Source: Yponomeuta sedellus (Eukaryota > Arthropoda > Insecta > Lepidoptera > Yponomeutidae). Taken from it: 64,000 nt of DNA. Location of the stretch: assembly GCA_934045075.1 (NCBI GenBank), contig OW203723.1:6731913-6795912 (forward strand), written 5' to 3'. The translations under genes were made by a program, and so were the position numbers. Position 1 is the stretch's first letter; every line of letters starts with the position of its first letter. The notes under the pieces were generated by a model that saw nothing but the letters and a program-made list of their open reading frames with translations, was not told the origin of the DNA and ran no database searches. Positions 20,067-30,639 of the stretch are shown in pieces.

Positions 20067-20275
20067 TTTAATACGTAATACAGAGAATAGTGTAAAGAGG
20101 TTCGAAATTTCACTGATGCCGCTGAGTCGCCCATTAGCTCAGTTGGAAAGAGCGCTGGCACGGATAGCCAGAGGCCGCGGGTTCGAATCCCGGCATGGGT
20201 GGATTTGTTTAGCCTCTAAATAGGTTTTTAAAATTGTCCTTAGCACAGGTTAGTGCATTAAAAATAAAAATAGTA
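20067..20275 (+). mobile_element. tRNA-like (308-bp family) element
   Basis: Leader ATACGTAATACAGAGAATAG to TCACTGATGCCGCTGAG, then a well-kept tRNA-like gene at 20128-20202. It has a CGCCCAT/ATGGGTG acceptor, a GCTC/GAGC D stem, CTGGC/GCCAG around ACGGATA, and the B box GGGTTCGAATCCC. TTAGCCTCTAAATAGG and a TTAGTGCATTAAAAATAA tail follow. The missing U33 argues against a working tRNA. Confidence 0.7.
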
Positions 20276-20466
20276 TATTGGCAGAGTAGTTTTTTTTTCG
20301 GTGCCTTTTCCTGAACTACACCGCTGCCAGAAGACAGCGGCTTACATTTTACAGGTAATTCATGTCATCAGCGAACAGAATGTGAATGTTTTTACGTTGA
20401 AATAAAACATTTTGATTTATAGTATTTCTTAATGAGTCGCCATACTCATGCATATTTTTAATATAT

Positions 20467-20577
20467 TATATTAAACGTGTCTAATTGCGATTACTTATTG
20501 GGTAGTACACAATAACTTCTGGAAATAATGTAATTACCTTTTACATTATACATAATCGCGATTTGACCCGGTTTATA
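20467..20577. mobile_element. Small MITE with about 25-bp inverted ends
   Basis: TTAAACGTGTCTAATTGCGA at the left is mirrored by TCGCGATTTGACCCGGTTTA at the right, about 110 bp in all. Related pieces lie at 1511, 7021, 22700 and 54085. Confidence 0.5.
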
Positions 20578-20614
20578 TATATTTATGATTTATTTTTGAT
20601 TTTTATTAAATTCT

Positions 20615-20790
20615 TCGCCTTCGGTGCCATCTCCTACCGGAGATCGGCTATCATTGCGGCTTCAGCCCGCAGTGCAGTGGAGAAAAAACTCTACTCTGAT
20701 CATCATTTCGTCATCTTAAATACTCTACTCTGATCATCATTTCTTAAGTCATCTTAAACCTAATACATCAGTTGCCACCTATACGGTCGC
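20615..20790 (-). mobile_element. LINE-H 3' end
   Basis: TTCGCCTTCGGTGCC, GCAGTGGAGAAAAAACTC, TACTCTGATCATCATTTC and AATACATCAGTTGCCACC. The segment AAATACTCTACTCTGATC is tandemly duplicated within this copy. Same family as 38940-39105 and 40558-40750. Confidence 0.55.
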
Positions 20791-21152
20791 TGTCTAAAAA
20801 TGTTTATCAGTTTTCAAATTAGATTCTTTTGCACACTGTGTGCAGTAAGGTCTAAAATGCTATATCTAGGTACGTATTACTTTTTAATAGTTGTAGCATC
20901 GATTCTAACAAAAAGAGTATTCATGACGTTTTGATGATGAAACTCTTTTCTTTATTTAAAAGTTGACATAATTGAATTTTTTACAATGACATTTATCAAA
21001 AATACTAGGATTGAAATAATAGAAATTGCGTAGAGGGAGTAAAACTATAGAGCAAGCCACAGAGCACACATACAAGTTTTAAATGAAACAAACTTCGTAG
21101 CGACCATGGGTGAGAAAGAGATAGAGTAAACAGCAAAAGTGTAACTGCATTT

Positions 21153-21198
21153 TTTGTTTGCCCCCAGTGTCAAGTTGACGTTTTTGGGGGCAAACAAA
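21153..21198. repeat. Perfect 14-bp hairpin upstream of the THAP exon
   Basis: TTTGTTTGCCCCCA at 21153-21166 is exactly complementary to TGGGGGCAAACAAA at 21185-21198, with an 18-nt loop. It lies 108 bp before the THAP start codon. Confidence 0.65.
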
Positions 21199-21753
21199 CG
21201 ACAAGATTTTGAAAATTTTATCATATTTAACGCTACGCTAGCCGTTTCGAAGAGCAACCGTGTATTTGTGAAATTATATATTAAAAGTGACCTAAATAGA
21301 GAAAGTATGGTGAATTGTAGTGTACTCGTATGCAGAAATCGTTAAGAAAGAGCTTTGGGGGAAGTTTCCTTTGATAGGTAAGTAATTATTGTGTTTCAAT
21401 TATTGTTAAGCCCAAAGTTGCCTTATGTTGAGTATTTTAGTTAAGTTTCAACTAGTAGCTTTGCAACTAGTCCGTAAGAAAAGCAATTTAATAGAATTTT
21501 CTTTCCTAACCTAAAAAAACGAAGAGTAAAAAAATGTTGCCATCCGTTTATGTCGAAAATCCCGATCATTACTTGACCGTGTTGGCAGACGTTATAAGGG
21601 ACCGTACGATAGGAAAATAAAAAGTAGTATTCCCTAAGAAGGCTGCTAAAAAACAGAACGTTTTCAAAACCTTTGTTTTATTACTTTAAAGTAAACAATC
21701 GATTAAACATAAACACACTATTTTTAGGTTTTTATTTATCCCCGTAAAGGGGT

Positions 21754-21954
21754 TTACTGTAATGTTAATATTATTGCTCTTGTTTGGGAAAAATCCACAC
21801 AACACCCATAGCGCTTAATATGTTGTTTTGCCAAAAGTGTGCCGTTTAGAGTTTCATTGCTCAGCCTATTTCGGATCTTTGTTTTAATAAGATTGACTGA
21901 ACTGAAGCAGCGTTCATAATCTGCTACAAAAACGAGTAACCGGTAACGTCGCAC
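21754..21954 (-). pseudogene. hAT transposase C-terminal dimerisation region
   Basis: The minus-strand frame reads DYERCFSSVNLIKTKIRNRL and then SNETLNGTLLAKQHIKR. This is the hAT-family C-terminal dimerisation motif, where family members have (D/E)CERxFSxMNxIKTKxRNRL. Only about 65 codons survive. The BED finger and catalytic region are absent upstream. It lies in the intron of the THAP relic, on the opposite strand. Confidence 0.75.
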
Positions 21955-22059
21955 ATTAGTTAGATTTACCTTAAGGGTTGCTACTTAGTAAGTAAAAGAA
22001 TAAATAGTGACGTGCTATGTTGGTATTAGTACTTTGGTTGAATAAAATCTAAAAAAAGT

Positions 22060-22180
22060 CGTATGTTTACGTACGATTTCTGCCCCTTGATCGTACGAGT
22101 ATATGCAACATAAATGTAAAACATCGTATGAATACGATTTAAATCGTATATCCGGCAACGCTGCGTGATCATTACACTCG
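22060..22180. repeat. TCGTA-rich short repeat region
   Basis: TCGTATG, CGTACGAT, TCGTACGAG, ATCGTATGAATACGAT and AATCGTATAT recur within 120 bp, with CCGGCAACGCTG at the end. A related TAAGGGACCGTACGATAG lies at 21595. Probably a degraded element. Confidence 0.35.
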
Positions 22181-22304
22181 AAGTCCCAGACTTCGACGGC
22201 TTGTCCTTGTACAGATATTAAGTTACAAACGTAATCAAAATATATTATGAATCTTTAATACTTAATGTATCGTTATTAAAAATAAAATGTACCTAAAACT
22301 ATAA

Positions 22305-22400
22305 CCCGGGCTTGGCCCCTGCGGTGGAGTATGGCCTAACCGTTCTGCGATGCAGGACCCGTGCTCCAGAGTTATGGACATACAAGGGTTGATATCGAAA
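22305..22400 (-). mobile_element. Repeat D, 5' fragment
   Basis: CGGGCTTGGCCCCTGCGGTG, GAGTATGGCCTAACCG, GCGATGCAGGACCCGTGCTC and AAGGGTTGATATCG are the reverse complement of the D start at 54430. Confidence 0.6.
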
Positions 22401-22989
22401 TCTATAATAAAAACAATAGAGACAGAAACATTACGGCTACAGCACTGAATTATCAAATATAATATCCTGATGCTTTGTTAGATAGCTGCATCGCCTTCCT
22501 ATGTGACTTGTTGCCCATATAATTTTTCAGCATTCATTCCACTCAGCAGAAAATGTGTCAACTCGAATTTATCGCAAGAACCCTTTCGGTGTTTTTGTGC
22601 ATTCTGCCGCAAGCAATGTGCCCTTGAATTCAGTATAGAATTCAAATTTGAATTTTTATCAATGAATCTCGTACAATACCGTCTAGCCGCGATCGTTTAT
22701 TAGGTAAAACGTAATTACCTTATTTCCCTAATAAATAATCGACCCGTTCAATATACAACAGCTTTGTATGAGTATCGCGAGTAATAATACTAAAGTTATT
22801 ACTTATTATATTTTAATGTATTACAATATTTATTAATATTAGCAATGTTTCTTTTCCAGATTTCTTCAAAATAGTTCTGTTCTGGAAAAATGGGTGCTAG
22901 CATTTAGAAGAGAGAACTGGTCACCTACATCAAATGCTCGAATATGCTCTCTACATTTCGACAAAATGTACATTTTGGTGGTCTGAGGT

Positions 22990-24335
22990 ACCCTTCGAAA
23001 GATTTTTTATATGGTGAATTTTTATATGGAAAAAACTTATTAATAAAACAGTTTATGATTGTATTCCATTGGTGGTCCTAGATAGCGTCCCTAAGAGCCT
23101 TAACTTGTAAAATTTAAACGTGTAAAATAAAACGTATTTTTAATTATACAAAATGACAATTGTTTATAAAACGTTTGCTACGTTCTGCAAACAATTGTCA
23201 GACATGTATGATTAATAAAATTCAAAACTAAATCTGCATTTTATTCATGGCCTATGAACGACTGAAATATTTTATCCCTCATTATGGCAATTCACTTTTA
23301 CTGTGGCAACATTCACGCACACAAACAAATAATATTCACCGACGTGAAAACGGTTACACTGTGCCTTGATCTATATTTCTACTCTATCTACGAGAAATTG
23401 ATTGTAAAACCATGGCAACCTCGCTTGGGTGAATCTCTATTGCTTCTTCTATGCTCTATGCCTAATCAAATCACATAATATCATCGACCATGTGGCATAG
23501 ATTTGTGCATGCAATTACCAACCGTAAGGTGGTAAACATTTTCAGACCGCGAGTGTACGTATGATTAGATTCCATGCTTGGCATCTTGACTTTAGATGCC
23601 AAAACATTTCTTAATTTTTTTACATAAGTAGAGAAAACATAAGTGCTATCTTTGTCCCTAGATTCTACCTTCTAGAATGAGTTGCATCCGGCTGTACTTG
23701 CGGCTGCGCATTATATGACACGATATAAATGTATTAGAGCTTACTCCGTAGTAGTATGTAATAAAAAAAAATTACTTGATCATATTCCAAGCACCCGCTT
23801 GGAAGCTTTACTCCGCGCTCATCTCCAGGGCTTCATTCATGTTTTACTATATAGTTACTTAGTCGATAGCAGTACAGTCCACAGCACATTTTGATTTACA
23901 ATCTTGTACTCAGTTGCATTGCTAGTGAGCTTCCAAATAAGCTGTAAAGGTTATTATGCTGTCGACTGTACTAATCGGCTGTACATCAAATTGTCGTAAT
24001 AAGCTATTGAATTTATGCTTTCGCAAGTTTTATAAAACGGGCCCCAGACACTCATGGACGTCGTAGATTTTAACATCCCGGAATGCCTGTCACGCTCTTC
24101 AAATTGCATACCAAAAAATCTTCTCATCTACTTGTCATCATCAACAACAAGAAAATTAAAATTCTACAATAAAATTACGTTCACCAAGAAATTTGTGATA
24201 AATTGATAGATTGTGTCCCTATCGAATTTGCGAAACAGTTACTAATTTTGTGAAAGGTTATTAATCATTTAGTAAGTTATCATTCACTTTATATTAACAC
24301 GAGTACATTGTACCTCTTCACAAAAATAGTAACTA
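22990..24335. other. Non-coding; one inverted repeat
   Basis: TGACAATTGTTT (23154-23165) and AAACAATTGTCA (23189-23200) form a perfect 12-bp inverted repeat with a 23-nt loop. Nothing else is recognised. The 60-70 codon frames at 23284 and 23682 look random. Confidence 0.4.
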
Positions 24336-24337
24336 CT

Positions 24338-24515
24338 TCAGCCAGATGTCGCTGCCTGTACGTAATACAGAGAATAGTGTAAAGAGGTTCGAAATTTCAC
24401 TGATGCCGGTGAGTCGCCATTAGCTCAGTTGGAAAGAGCGCTGGTACAGATAGCCTGAGGTCGCGGGTTCGAATCCCGGCATGGGTGGAATTTTTAGCCT
24501 CTAAATAGGTTTCTA
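24338..24515 (+). mobile_element. tRNA-like (308-bp family) element
   Basis: CTTCAGCCAGATGTCGCTGC leader, a tRNA-like gene at 24415-24488 with intact B box GGGTTCGAATCCCGGC, then TTAGCCTCTAAATAGG. One C is lost from the acceptor (GTCGCCATTAG). Confidence 0.7.
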
Positions 24516-24519
24516 AAAA

Positions 24520-25310
24520 TAGTAACTGCTAAAAAATTATTTTCTTTGGAAGGGAACATATACGGTTCAGATAGTATTTTTTATTTATTTCAATAAGTCA
24601 ATTTCTTCAATTGAAAAGCGATATCATGTGGCTCTTAATAGAGACTAGATTCGACAATTTCATTTTGGTAAGAGGTTGAATTATACTTATAACCATTTTT
24701 AAATGCACCAGTGGGCACGTATTATTGTGAATATTTCTCGCATTGATTCGTCGGCCGTGGTTGTCAATTCACAATTGTTTTGAGTCGTATTCAATTGGTA
24801 TCGTTTGTGACGCTCAGTCGGCCGGTTCAAATTGGTACGCACCGATTCTTTCCCGATATTTATAGATTTATTTATGGTTTAACCCGCATGTGCGGGACTT
24901 CGTAGCAATTGGGTAGCTTTGAAGTTTATGATACGTTTTAATAATCTCACGAAGGAGAGGAATGGTTTGATAATGACAAACGTTTTCAGTACTATTGTAC
25001 TTAGATTTATTTGTAGATAGGTACCTACGTACTTTGATAAAAAGACTGGACTTAGGTTGCTTTTTTACATTTCATTTAAGGCTTTTGCCTGGATTGCAAA
25101 AAAAAATATTTATAAACTTTTGAAATGGCAAAAACTCTTAAAATCGAAAAGTTAATCAAACCATTTTCACACAACTCCTCGGCCCATAATGTGGGTAGTT
25201 TTAAGTAGGCACAAAAACAAACAATGAAAGAAGAAAAATGCACAAAAAAAAACCTCAGACCAAGTTTTTTGTGAAAAATGTACAAATCGTTTTACAAATA
25301 TTAAAAACGG
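24520..25310. other. Non-coding, nothing recognised
   Basis: AT-rich. CCCGCATGTGCGGG near 24884 is a short palindrome. No credible gene. Confidence 0.4.
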
Positions 25311-25401
25311 ACCTGCTCCTCGTGGTGGAGTATGGCCTAACTTTCCAGCGATGCAGGAAGAGACCCGTGCCCCAGCAGTAGGAACATACAGGGTTGATAT
25401 C
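25311..25401 (-). mobile_element. Repeat D, 5' fragment
   Basis: GTGGTGGAGTATGGCCTAAC, TTTCCAGCGATGCAGGAAGA, GACCCGTGCCCCAGCAGTAG and CAGGGTTGATATCG. Confidence 0.6.
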
Positions 25402-25984
25402 GCTCGATTAACATTTTTGGGACATGTGTGCGGTGCTCAAAAGCGGATTCAGACTCGCTTATATTTATTTTGCTAGGTTCAATTTTATGACTAAGTATAG
25501 TTTTTATTTTTAATTTTCGGTGCCAGAATTCCCCTTTAACAGTCACAACCAGCTGGGTTTTCAGCAAAGAAAAATGTTTGCTATAAGATTATTGAGGATT
25601 TCAATATGCATAATGTGCGCAACAAAAACCGTACCTCGCAGCCACAGTCTAAGGTCATTTGAAAAGTAATTGTTCTTACAAAAAAATACGATCAAATTTT
25701 TTGCGACGGGGTGACGCAATTGCTGCCACGGCATTTTTCAATAATTGGTTGTGTTTTATATGCAAGTAGATCGACAGTATTTTGTTAATATAAATTAAAA
25801 TTCATGATATAAATTATTTAGCGCATTTCTTAAGAAAATCGTAGCTAGTATCCTAGTAATTTTTTTAATGTCTGTAATCTAATATATAAAATGTCAATAC
25901 AAGATTTTACACGAATAACGTAAATGTTTTCAGTACTATATTTGCTAAGTGCAAATGTAAAACAGACTGTTTGATTGCTTTTTT
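25402..25984. other. Non-coding, nothing recognised
   Basis: AT-rich, no gene or named repeat. Confidence 0.4.
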
Positions 25985-26110
25985 TCGCTGTGTTTATTAT
26001 TGAACTTCTCTGAAACACCTTCACCAGTTTTTATGATTTTTTTGCGTACATGTCTCTGGGAATAGGCCAGTTAGGCCTTGTAGTACCTGGTGCCTGGGTA
26101 TGCTTCCACA
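25985..26110 (+). mobile_element. Helitron-like fragment
   Basis: ACTTCTCTGAAACACCTTCA, CCAGTTTTTATGATTTTTTTG and CTCTGGGAATAGGCC match the inside of the fragment at 9220-9300. Confidence 0.35.
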
Positions 26111-26315
26111 ACCCTCCTAATTTTCACCTTCTTGATTAGTTTATTCAAACCAAGCGAATGGAACGTAAAACGTGGGCGCACAAAAAAAAAATATTATTAT
26201 CTATTATAATTTATTCATTGCTGATAGGCGTAGGTGCACCTGAGGCTAATGAATTCCGCGTAACGGCCGGCTGACTCGCAAAAAACCATCCTGCATCCAA
26301 GTGTGTATACATAAT

Positions 26316-26359
26316 TGTGTATAGCAACAAACTGTATTGACAGTTTGTTGCTATACACA
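26316..26359. repeat. Perfect 19-bp hairpin
   Basis: The arm GTGTATAGCAACAAACTG (26317-26334, plus one more pair outside) is exactly complementary to 26341-26359, with a 6-nt loop, TATTGA. It lies 160 bp upstream of the start codon at 26519. The loop is too short for a normal microRNA precursor. Confidence 0.7.
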
Positions 26360-26518
26360 CTCAGGTAGTGTAATTTTTATAAATTCAAAAAATAAATTGT
26401 GTTTCAATCACGAAATTAGATCTGTAGCACCATACAATGACCGCGAAATTTTAGTGACAAACCTCTATTGTCTCTAGTGATTGTGAGTGTTAAAAGTGAG
26501 ACCACAGTGCCCGTGAAC

Positions 26519-26636
26519 ATGTCGGAGCGTTTCAAAGTGACCAAGTTCGAGGAGCCGGGGAAGAACTACAAAAACTACGGAGCTACGTCGGCGGAGAGCG
26601 ACGTTGAGCTCAAGGGCAAGCTTCTTTCGGATCCAG
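26519..26636 (+). CDS. First coding exon, unidentified membrane-transporter-like N-terminus
   Basis: The ATG at 26519-26521 has a GTGAAC context. The exon gives 39 codons, MSERFKVTKF at the start and ELKGKLLSDP at the end, then one base and the donor GTGAGT (GT at 26637), so the intron is phase 1 and splits a Gly codon. The exon is GC-rich, with third positions strongly G or C, unlike the flanks. The peptide is hydrophilic, with no signal or membrane segment. The short RFKV start followed by a polar stretch recalls the cytoplasmic N-termini of cation-chloride cotransporters, but that is a guess from shape and I would not name it. No further exon of this gene is visible in the remaining 37 kb, so the first intron would be very long. 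Confidence 0.6.
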
Positions 26637-26669
26637 GTGAGTTTTAGTGTAAATATCGTTAGTGTTCAC

Positions 26670-27905
26670 GCAGACGTTCGCTTAAGGCGCTTCGGGCTGC
26701 TATCTCGCGCCACCAATGGAAAAAAATCGTAACTCGTTTTATAATACGTTTTTGTCTCAAAATGAACATGAGAAATTGAGAAATCTTAACAACTGTGAAA
26801 ACCATTTCCCAAATTCAGTCAACTAGCCTCTCTGTAAATATGGCAGTACCAAATGTTAAACGATTTTACAGTATTCATTTAGGTAACAGATTCGTACAAA
26901 GTTTCCTATGATGATTGTTATTTAAAAGACATGACAACAAAATATATTTTTAAGATCAGCCTTACAAAGAAAAAGTAATCTATGCGCAAAAAAGTTTTAT
27001 AAAGCTATTAATCGCCAACATGGTCAAAATATGGCTACGTAGGAATGTACTATAGATTAGTCCACATCCCCCGGATCTCCTTGGCTAAGGCGCTTCGGGC
27101 TACCGCCACCAATAGAAAAAAATCATAGGTACCTTGTTTTCGAATACGTTTTGTCTCAAAACGAACATGAGAAATCTTAACAACTGTGAAAACTAGTTTT
27201 AGAAAAAAGTTTTATAAATTTGATATATAGCAAATAAACAAATACTCAGCGTTGCCTTCTCGAAATAACTTATAAAAGTTTAGCGAGCGGAGCAACTCAC
27301 GACGAAAACGTAAAATGGCGTCTGGCCTAGCAAGCTCATGTGGTTTCGATGAGAATTCAATTTTTTTCCACGTCACGTCATTAGATTGGTTGGCAAAAGT
27401 AATCCTTACTAACCATTGGCCAATAAAACAACAGATATTGTCAAAAGAGAATGCACAGAGCATAGATAAAAAGAGTCCAATCTGAGCGTTGCATAGTGTA
27501 CATACGTCTGTACTCTAAGCGATTGAGGGATTGCGTGCGCCGGTTTGCTTAGTGTACAGACGTATGTACACTAAGCGCGTGACGGGTTAACCAGTGTTAG
27601 CGATTAATCGCTAACACGGCCAAAATATGGCTACGTAGGAATGCACTGTAGATTAGTCCACATCGCCCGGGTCTCCTTGGCTAAGGCGCTTCGGGCTGCT
27701 AACTACCGCCACCAATGGAAAAAAAATCGTAACTTGTTTTATAATACGTTTTTGTCTCAAAATTAACATGAAAATTCTTAACAAGTGTGACAGCCATTTT
27801 TGGAACCGACAACAAAATATATTTTTAAGATCAGTCTCACAAAGAAAAAGTAATCTATGCACAAAAAAGTTTTATAAAGTTAATCGCCAACACGGTCAAA
27901 ATATA
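26670..27905 (+). repeat. Local three-fold duplication in the intron after the 26.5-kb exon
   Basis: One block starts TAAGGCGCTTCGGGCT, continues GCCACCAATGG and ACATGAGAAATCTTAACAAC, and ends ATCGCCAACACGGTCAAAAT and GGCTACGTAGGAATG. It appears near 26680, 27085 and 27600-27900. Copy two is interrupted by unrelated sequence (27210-27590). A diverged single piece lies at 39885-39995, so the unit is an unnamed dispersed repeat. Confidence 0.6.
27548..27575. repeat. 28-bp near-perfect palindrome
   Basis: CTTAGTGTACAGACG and CGTATGTACACTAAG face each other with one central mismatch pair. The half GTGTACATACGTCTGTAC also occurs at 27497, so two such palindromes sit 50 bp apart. Confidence 0.6.
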
Positions 27906-28062
27906 GCGACGTATAAATATAATGGGTATGCCTAATGCAAGAAGCATTCTCTTCCAGCTAACCTTTCATGTTGATAAGACTGGCAAAGTAGAGTATAGAA
28001 TCAACAACCCAATTAAATCAATATAGTTTATACGGCGCATTGTGGCGATTTAATTTTTAGTC

Positions 28063-28245
28063 TCAATAACATAACATTTTCATACAGGCACATACACAAG
28101 GAGACTCCGTGTCGTGGGAACCAGAAATATCGACATCACAAACATGTAAACCTCTAAGACCTGGGGTATTTGGTCCCCAGCCGGGGTTCGAACCTGGGAC
28201 CTCTTGCATGGTAGGCAGATGCGTTACCGCTGCGCCACAGAGTTC
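28063..28245 (-). mobile_element. SINE-C copy
   Basis: The minus-strand tRNA-like head at about 28170-28245 has B box complement GGGGTTCGAACCTGGGACC and A-box complement GTTACCGCTGCGCCA. The body contains CATGTTTGTGATGTCGATAT and GGTTCCCACGACACGG (minus sense). Same family as 35266-35470 and 40245-40463. Confidence 0.7.
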
Positions 28246-28340
28246 GTCGTTGTCCTCATATGAGATATCTTGACTTACATAGCGAAGCATGAGCAAGACA
28301 GTGTGACTTTACATCATTCCATTCCAACGCATGTATGTAT

Positions 28341-28560
28341 GACGGCCTCACTGGCGCAGCGGTTTGGCACGCTGACTGTAAAACCGAAGATCTCGGATTC
28401 GATCCCCCGCCGGGTGAAAATGGGAAACGAACTTTACTAGTTTGTCTCGGGTCTTGGATGTTATCCATGTATTTATTGTATTAAATCTATCGTCGAGTTA
28501 GCACCTATAACACAAGTCATTCAGTTGTACTTAGTTTAGGGCTGTAACGAGATCTGTGTA
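28341..28560 (+). mobile_element. SINE-M copy, full length
   Basis: Head GGCCTCACTGGCGCAGCGG with loop CTGTAAA (a GTA anticodon would be Tyr-like), B box GATCTCGGATTCGATCCCC. The body reads TTTGTCTCGGGTCTTGGATG, TCTATCGTCGAGTTAGCACC, ACACAAGTCATTCAGTTGTA, AACGAGATCTGTGTAAT. A nearly identical copy in minus orientation lies at 50370-50590. Confidence 0.75.
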
Positions 28561-29150
28561 ATTCTCCATTGTTTGTGTAACTAAAATTCGATAACTTTAT
28601 CTTTTATGGAATCGATAAGAAGTATTTGAGACAAAAGTTTACCTACAGGTTCTTCACAGATAGAAAGATACAATAAGTACTTTCTCACTTTAGAACTCGC
28701 ACCGTCTGAAAAGTTTTGAACGAGTGATCTTTGCGTAACTTACTTTAATGTAGGTACTTTTACTCTGTCGTGTCGTAACGCAATAAGACGAAATTGTTGA
28801 AATCTCCTTCGTAACCTTCAGGTGTAATATTATTAACATAATATTCGAAAGTACAAATCCATTTCAAACACTTAAGGCTTATGAAAACGGCAAGGATGGT
28901 TAAAAGTGAGGTGAGGACGCTTATTTCTTACTTCGCGTATTTCTCTCGTATTCCCCATGTTTTCGTAGTCTTTTACAAAGCTTCTTGATGAAGATTCAAG
29001 AAACTAAATGTAATAAATGTAATTACCGGTTGCTTCTTCTTTTCCTTCTTCTTATTCTTCTTCTACTTCATCAAACTAAAAAGTAATATCTGAAAAATAA
29101 TCTCTCCAACTCCCCGAGGTTTGCTGAAAGAAATGTCTCACAGAGATAAG
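28561..29150. other. Non-coding, nothing recognised
   Basis: AT-rich, with CTTCTTCTT runs near 29035. No gene or named repeat. Confidence 0.4.
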
Positions 29151-29154
29151 CTCG

Positions 29155-29335
29155 CCTTTGTACATGTATTCTTAATTTTTATATCTTTTTTGTCTTTTTC
29201 GTGTGCAATAAAGTATAAAATACAAAAATAAGATAAGAATATTCTTTATTGTACACCAGAGCACATAAAAGATACAAAGTACAATTGGCGGCCTTATTGC
29301 TAAAAGCAATTTCTTCCAGACAACCTTATGATGGA
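29155..29335 (-). mobile_element. LINE-F 3' end
   Basis: GATAAGAATATTCTTTATTG, TACACCAGAGCACATAAAAG, ACAATTGGCGGCCTTATTGC and TTCTTCCAGACAACC in minus orientation. A second CGTGTGCAATAAAGTAT tail at 29200-29218 in plus orientation abuts it. Confidence 0.6.
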
Positions 29336-29519
29336 AAGTACGTAAATAAGATAGTAATAATAAAAAAATCACAGCAGCCATTTCTATATGGGAACTTATT
29401 ATTGTTATTAAAATATCAAGTTTGGTTCCGCCTGCTTTATGAGACTTCAAAAAGCTATGATGGAGTCTTGTGGTCTTGTTCATTACTTTACAGCAGCAGG
29501 TTTTACGATTTTATGGCTT

Positions 29520-29637
29520 GCGTGCATTGCAATAAGTAATTAATGTTGAAGAAACGAAACAGATCTGACAGAGTCGTAGCAAATGGCAGATCCTGTCTCT
29601 GCCTACACCTCCTGGTCACAGGCGTGCAGTCTATCTA
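29520..29637 (+). mobile_element. LINE-G 3' end, diverged
   Basis: TTGCGTGCATTGCAATAAGT, AATGTTGAAGAAACGAAACA, GATCTGACAGAGTCGTAGCA and CACAGGCGTGCAG follow the LINE-G order at 53650-53765, with many changes. Confidence 0.5.
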
Positions 29638-29872
29638 TCCTTACTTGTCCAATTTAATAAACAAGATTCTAATCTCAAAATTGATATTTTATGCCAAAAC
29701 TAGATATTCGTCTTAAGTTCGTGAACTTTGTTTATAAAATTGACTGCGTGTTACCTAAAATAGTCTCCCCGATTACTTCCTTTACGGGAATATGGCATTT
29801 TTCGACTAAAAATCATTTTTTTACGTGTAGAATCTTGTTTACTAAAATGTACTAGTAAAGATAAATAAACTG
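29638..29872. mobile_element. MITE-N, complete copy
   Basis: CTTACTTGTCCAATTTAATA and AACAAGATTCTAATCTC at the left are mirrored by GTAGAATCTTGTTTACTAAA and TGTACTAGTAAAG at the right. About 36 bp of diverged terminal inverted repeat encloses 235 bp. A half copy lies at 18695. Confidence 0.5.
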
Positions 29873-29959
29873 TACGCTTTACGTTTTTATAGAAACAACA
29901 ACAGCCAATATTCGTACTATAGCCAGTAACACTCGCCGAAAATACTCTAGTGTATGAGC

Positions 29960-30465
29960 ATTCATATTAGGCATGTAAACCGAGCACAATTTTTAGCACC
30001 GGTACTTTCCAATAACCGTTTTTAGGTACTATTAGGTTATTCTTTGTCATCGTCTTCGTTTTTATTCATAAAATCTATCATCTACGAATAGTAATGGACA
30101 AGCAATGTTAAAATTAAATAATTTATGTCTTGTATGTAATAAAATTATAAAATCACCACGTTGGTGCTTAAATAGGTCATGAAATCATCACTAAGATAAC
30201 CTTAACCTTAAAACACTATTTATTTTCAATAAAATGTAAGCTACGAACTTTACCGCTCGTAGTACTTTGAAAATAAGAGGTCCCAAAAAATTAATCCAAA
30301 AAAACAAAACAATAGGAATTGTCACTTAACTACCTGCTAGTTGCACTGTACAAAAATACACTCATAAGTACATCGATAAGTATTTGAAATAACCGGTTTT
30401 TATCGGTTTTTGTACAAATACCTACACTTTTTACCGGTTTTCACAGAACCGGTTCACATCACTAA
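29960..30465. mobile_element. Possible hAT-type non-autonomous element
   Basis: TTAGGCATGTAAACCGA at the left and CCGGTTCACATCACTAA at the right are similar inverted ends about 500 bp apart. ACCGGT-like motifs crowd both subterminal regions (29995-30030 and 30385-30455). The flanking bases do not give a clear 8-bp duplication. Confidence 0.35.
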
Positions 30466-30639
30466 TGATCATGCTGAAGGGTTACCGCCCACATACGGAT
30501 CGTTATGACCTTGTCATACCTCCTCGCCATCAATTAGATATCAACTTACTGAGGGCATTTAATCAGAGCAGTTTCAACACGGCTACAGTTGGGCGCCACG
30601 CTTACTGTTAGGCGACTCCACGCTTACGGTTGGGCAAAA

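Larger units (their letters stand above)
21307..22986 (+). pseudogene. THAP-domain gene relic, two exons, in-frame stop
   Basis: Exon 1 (21307-21377) starts MVNCSVLVCRNR, the first zinc-binding C-x4-C of a THAP domain at the very N-terminus, where such domains normally sit. Codon 13 is TAA (21343-21345). Past it the same frame continues ERALGEVSFDR to a GTAAGT donor at 21378. Exon 2 starts at 22860 after TTTCTTTTCCAG and joins in phase: FLQNSSVLEKWVLAFRRENW, then SPTSNARICSLHF. This supplies the diagnostic W, the RRENW and the C-x2-H pair. So all four zinc ligands and the core Trp are present, both splice sites look good, and the domain is ended by one nonsense codon. A second stop follows at 22984-22986, beyond HFDKMYILVV. 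THAP domains bind DNA in transcription factors and in P-element-type transposases, and I cannot tell which this was. The intron holds a hAT relic and a repeat D copy. Confidence 0.75.

Noticed and set aside
20128..20202. Genuine tRNA gene
   Set aside because: B box and stems are good, but the anticodon loop ACGGATA lacks U33, the T-stem to acceptor spacing is off by one, and the same sequence is dispersed many times with shared flanks. It is a repeat.
26316..26359. MicroRNA precursor
   Set aside because: A perfect 19-bp stem with a 6-nt loop is too short, and too perfect, for a Drosha/Dicer substrate.
29172..29539. Opposed frames of 96 and 103 codons
   Set aside because: They lie in LINE-F 3' UTR sequence and AT-rich flanks. 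No protein-like features.
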